Part shown: in pieces, positions 13,816 to 14,688 of the stretch
Layout of the letters: each line of letters opens with the position of its first letter
Position numbering within the stretch: position 1 is the stretch's first letter
Source of the DNA: an uncultured Gemmatimonadaceae bacterium
GTDB taxonomy: Bacteria > Gemmatimonadota > Gemmatimonadetes > Gemmatimonadales > Gemmatimonadaceae
DNA length: 14,688 bases
Assembly: GCA_955652635.1 (NCBI GenBank)
Contig: CATPBN010000257.1
Coordinates: 1-14,688, forward strand
Direction: 5' to 3'
Notes under the pieces: generated by a model
The model's database searches: none
What the model was told of the DNA's origin: nothing
The model's input: only the letters and a program-made list of their open reading frames with translations
Program-made: the position numbers and the translations under genes

Positions 13816-14688
13816 TCAGGAAACGATGTTGAGCAGCCGCCCCGGAACGAAGATGATCTTCTTGGGCGTGCCGGACACAAACTTCGCCACAGTCGGGTCG
13901 CCGAGCGCGGCGACTAACGCGGCTTCCTCTGCAATGTCGCGCGGAACCGTGATCTTCGCGCGCACTTTCCCGTTCACTTGTACGACGAGCTCGATCGAAT
14001 CTTCCGCTGCGAGCGCGGGGTCGAATCGCGGCCACGCCGAATCGAACAGGCTTCCCGTGCCGCCGGTCTGCTCCCACAGCTCTTCGGCGATGTGCGGCGC
14101 GAATGGTGACACGAGCGTGATGAGCGGATGAACCTCGTCGCGGTGCGGCGTGCGCTCTCCTTTTCGGAGCACATTCATGTATTCCATCATGGCGGCGACC
14201 GCCGTGTTGTAGCTGAGGCGCGAAATGTCTTCCCCAACTTTGCGGATCGTCTGATGCAGCTTCCGCATAACTGAATGATCGGGCTCGCCCTCGGCTGACA
14301 TGCTCTGCACCGATGCGAACAGCCTGTCCAGAAAGCGACGGGTTCCCGAGATGCTCTGATCGCGGAAATCGCCGCCCTGCTCGTATGGGCCGAGGAACAT
14401 CAGATAGGTGCGGAAAGCGTCCGCCCCCCAGTGCTCGATGTACTCGTCGGGGTTGACGATGTTGCCCTGAGTCTTGGACATCTTCGCCCCTTCACGGATG
14501 ATGTGCCCGTGCGCGCGGAACCGGGTGTAAGGCTCCTCGAAGTCCAGCATCCCCGCGTCGTGCAGGACCATCGTGATGAATCGCGAGTAAAGCAGGTGCA
14601 GCACCGCGTGCTCGTTGCCCCCAATGTACGAGTTCACCGGGAACCACTTCTTCGTCACCGACTTCTCGAACGGCACGTCGTCGTGGCC
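13816..14688 (-). CDS. leuS: Leucyl-tRNA synthetase, C-terminal part, gene runs off the window
   Basis: Class I aminoacyl-tRNA synthetase that charges tRNA-Leu. The 290 visible residues start GHDDVPFEKSVTKKWFPVNS and continue beyond the window; the GTG at 14676 is internal. Present are the end of the catalytic core with YIGGNEHAVLHLLYSRF, the KMSKS-loop as KMSKTQGNIVNPDEY (final Ser replaced by Thr) and the HWGADAFRTYLMFLGPYEQG block. The anticodon-binding helical domain follows (about residues 115-220, with FAPHIAEELWEQ), and then the small C-terminal domain (VQVNGKVRAKITVPRD). The full protein would be about 800-900 residues. It converges with the creatininase-family gene across a 58-base gap. 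The assignment is very secure. Confidence 0.97.
   Translation of the reverse strand, partial: GHDDVPFEKSVTKKWFPVNSYIGGNEHAVLHLLYSRFITMVLHDAGMLDFEEPYTRFRAHGHIIREGAKMSKTQGNIVNPDEYIEHWGADAFRTYLMFLGPYEQGGDFRDQSISGTRRFLDRLFASVQSMSAEGEPDHSVMRKLHQTIRKVGEDISRLSYNTAVAAMMEYMNVLRKGERTPHRDEVHPLITLVSPFAPHIAEELWEQTGGTGSLFDSAWPRFDPALAAEDSIELVVQVNGKVRAKITVPRDIAEEAALVAALGDPTVAKFVSGTPKKIIFVPGRLLNIVS

Noticed and set aside
1..14688. CRISPR array, insertion sequence, tRNA or rRNA gene, phage or defence genes
   Set aside because: No regular spaced repeats, transposase or integrase motifs, terminal inverted repeats or tRNA-like sequence were seen, and no defence-type domain is encoded. The region looks like ordinary chromosome.

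Overview
The window is about 14.7 kb of GC-rich bacterial chromosome. It is densely packed and carries no mobile element, CRISPR array, rRNA or tRNA that I can see. The organism is a diderm (Gram-negative type): it encodes a TolC-like outer-membrane efflux protein with a signal peptide, an EmrA-type adaptor, a Spy/CpxP-like periplasmic protein and an exported PDZ protein. Gene content, codon use and protein style would fit Gemmatimonadota or a neighbouring phylum. That is an impression, not a proven placement.

Left end (1-1236, + strand): the 3' part of an endonuclease III gene (nth), a cytoplasmic cyclophilin-type peptidyl-prolyl isomerase, and a 48-residue single-span membrane protein that follows it closely.

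Centre-left (1256-7624, + strand): the most coherent unit of the window. A sigma-70-type promoter overlaps a nested palindrome just before a TetR repressor. The repressor gene overlaps a TolC-family gene. This is followed by an EmrA/HlyD adaptor and an EmrB/QacA-type 14-span MFS exporter, which together give a complete three-part drug efflux pump. Eleven bases later come an ECF sigma factor, a small one-span protein in the anti-sigma position, and a Spy/CpxP-like periplasmic protein. A strong A/T-flanked hairpin closes the array. The layout suggests efflux and envelope-stress sensing share one transcript, held off by the TetR protein until an inducer binds it.

Centre-right (7641-11073): a CsbD-family stress protein (- strand) lies divergent from a Kup potassium transporter (+ strand). 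The conserved Kup N-terminus has no ATG, GTG or TTG in frame, so an ATC start or a sequence error must be considered. Kup converges on an Hsp15-like S4 RNA-binding protein, and the two genes share the bases CTAG as their stop codons. An unrecognised three-span protein with a Thr/Pro-rich segment follows.

Right end (11086-14688): an exported PDZ-domain protein (- strand) is divergent from an MbfA-like protein that joins a ferritin-like domain to a VIT1/CCC1 iron/manganese transporter, ended by a clear terminator. A creatininase-family hydrolase begins 13 bases after that terminator's T-run and converges on the 3' part of leuS (- strand), which leaves the window. Most of this is standard housekeeping or stress-resistance content. 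The points that deserve a second look are the efflux/ECF array, the kup start, the nested TetR operator and the unknown small membrane proteins.
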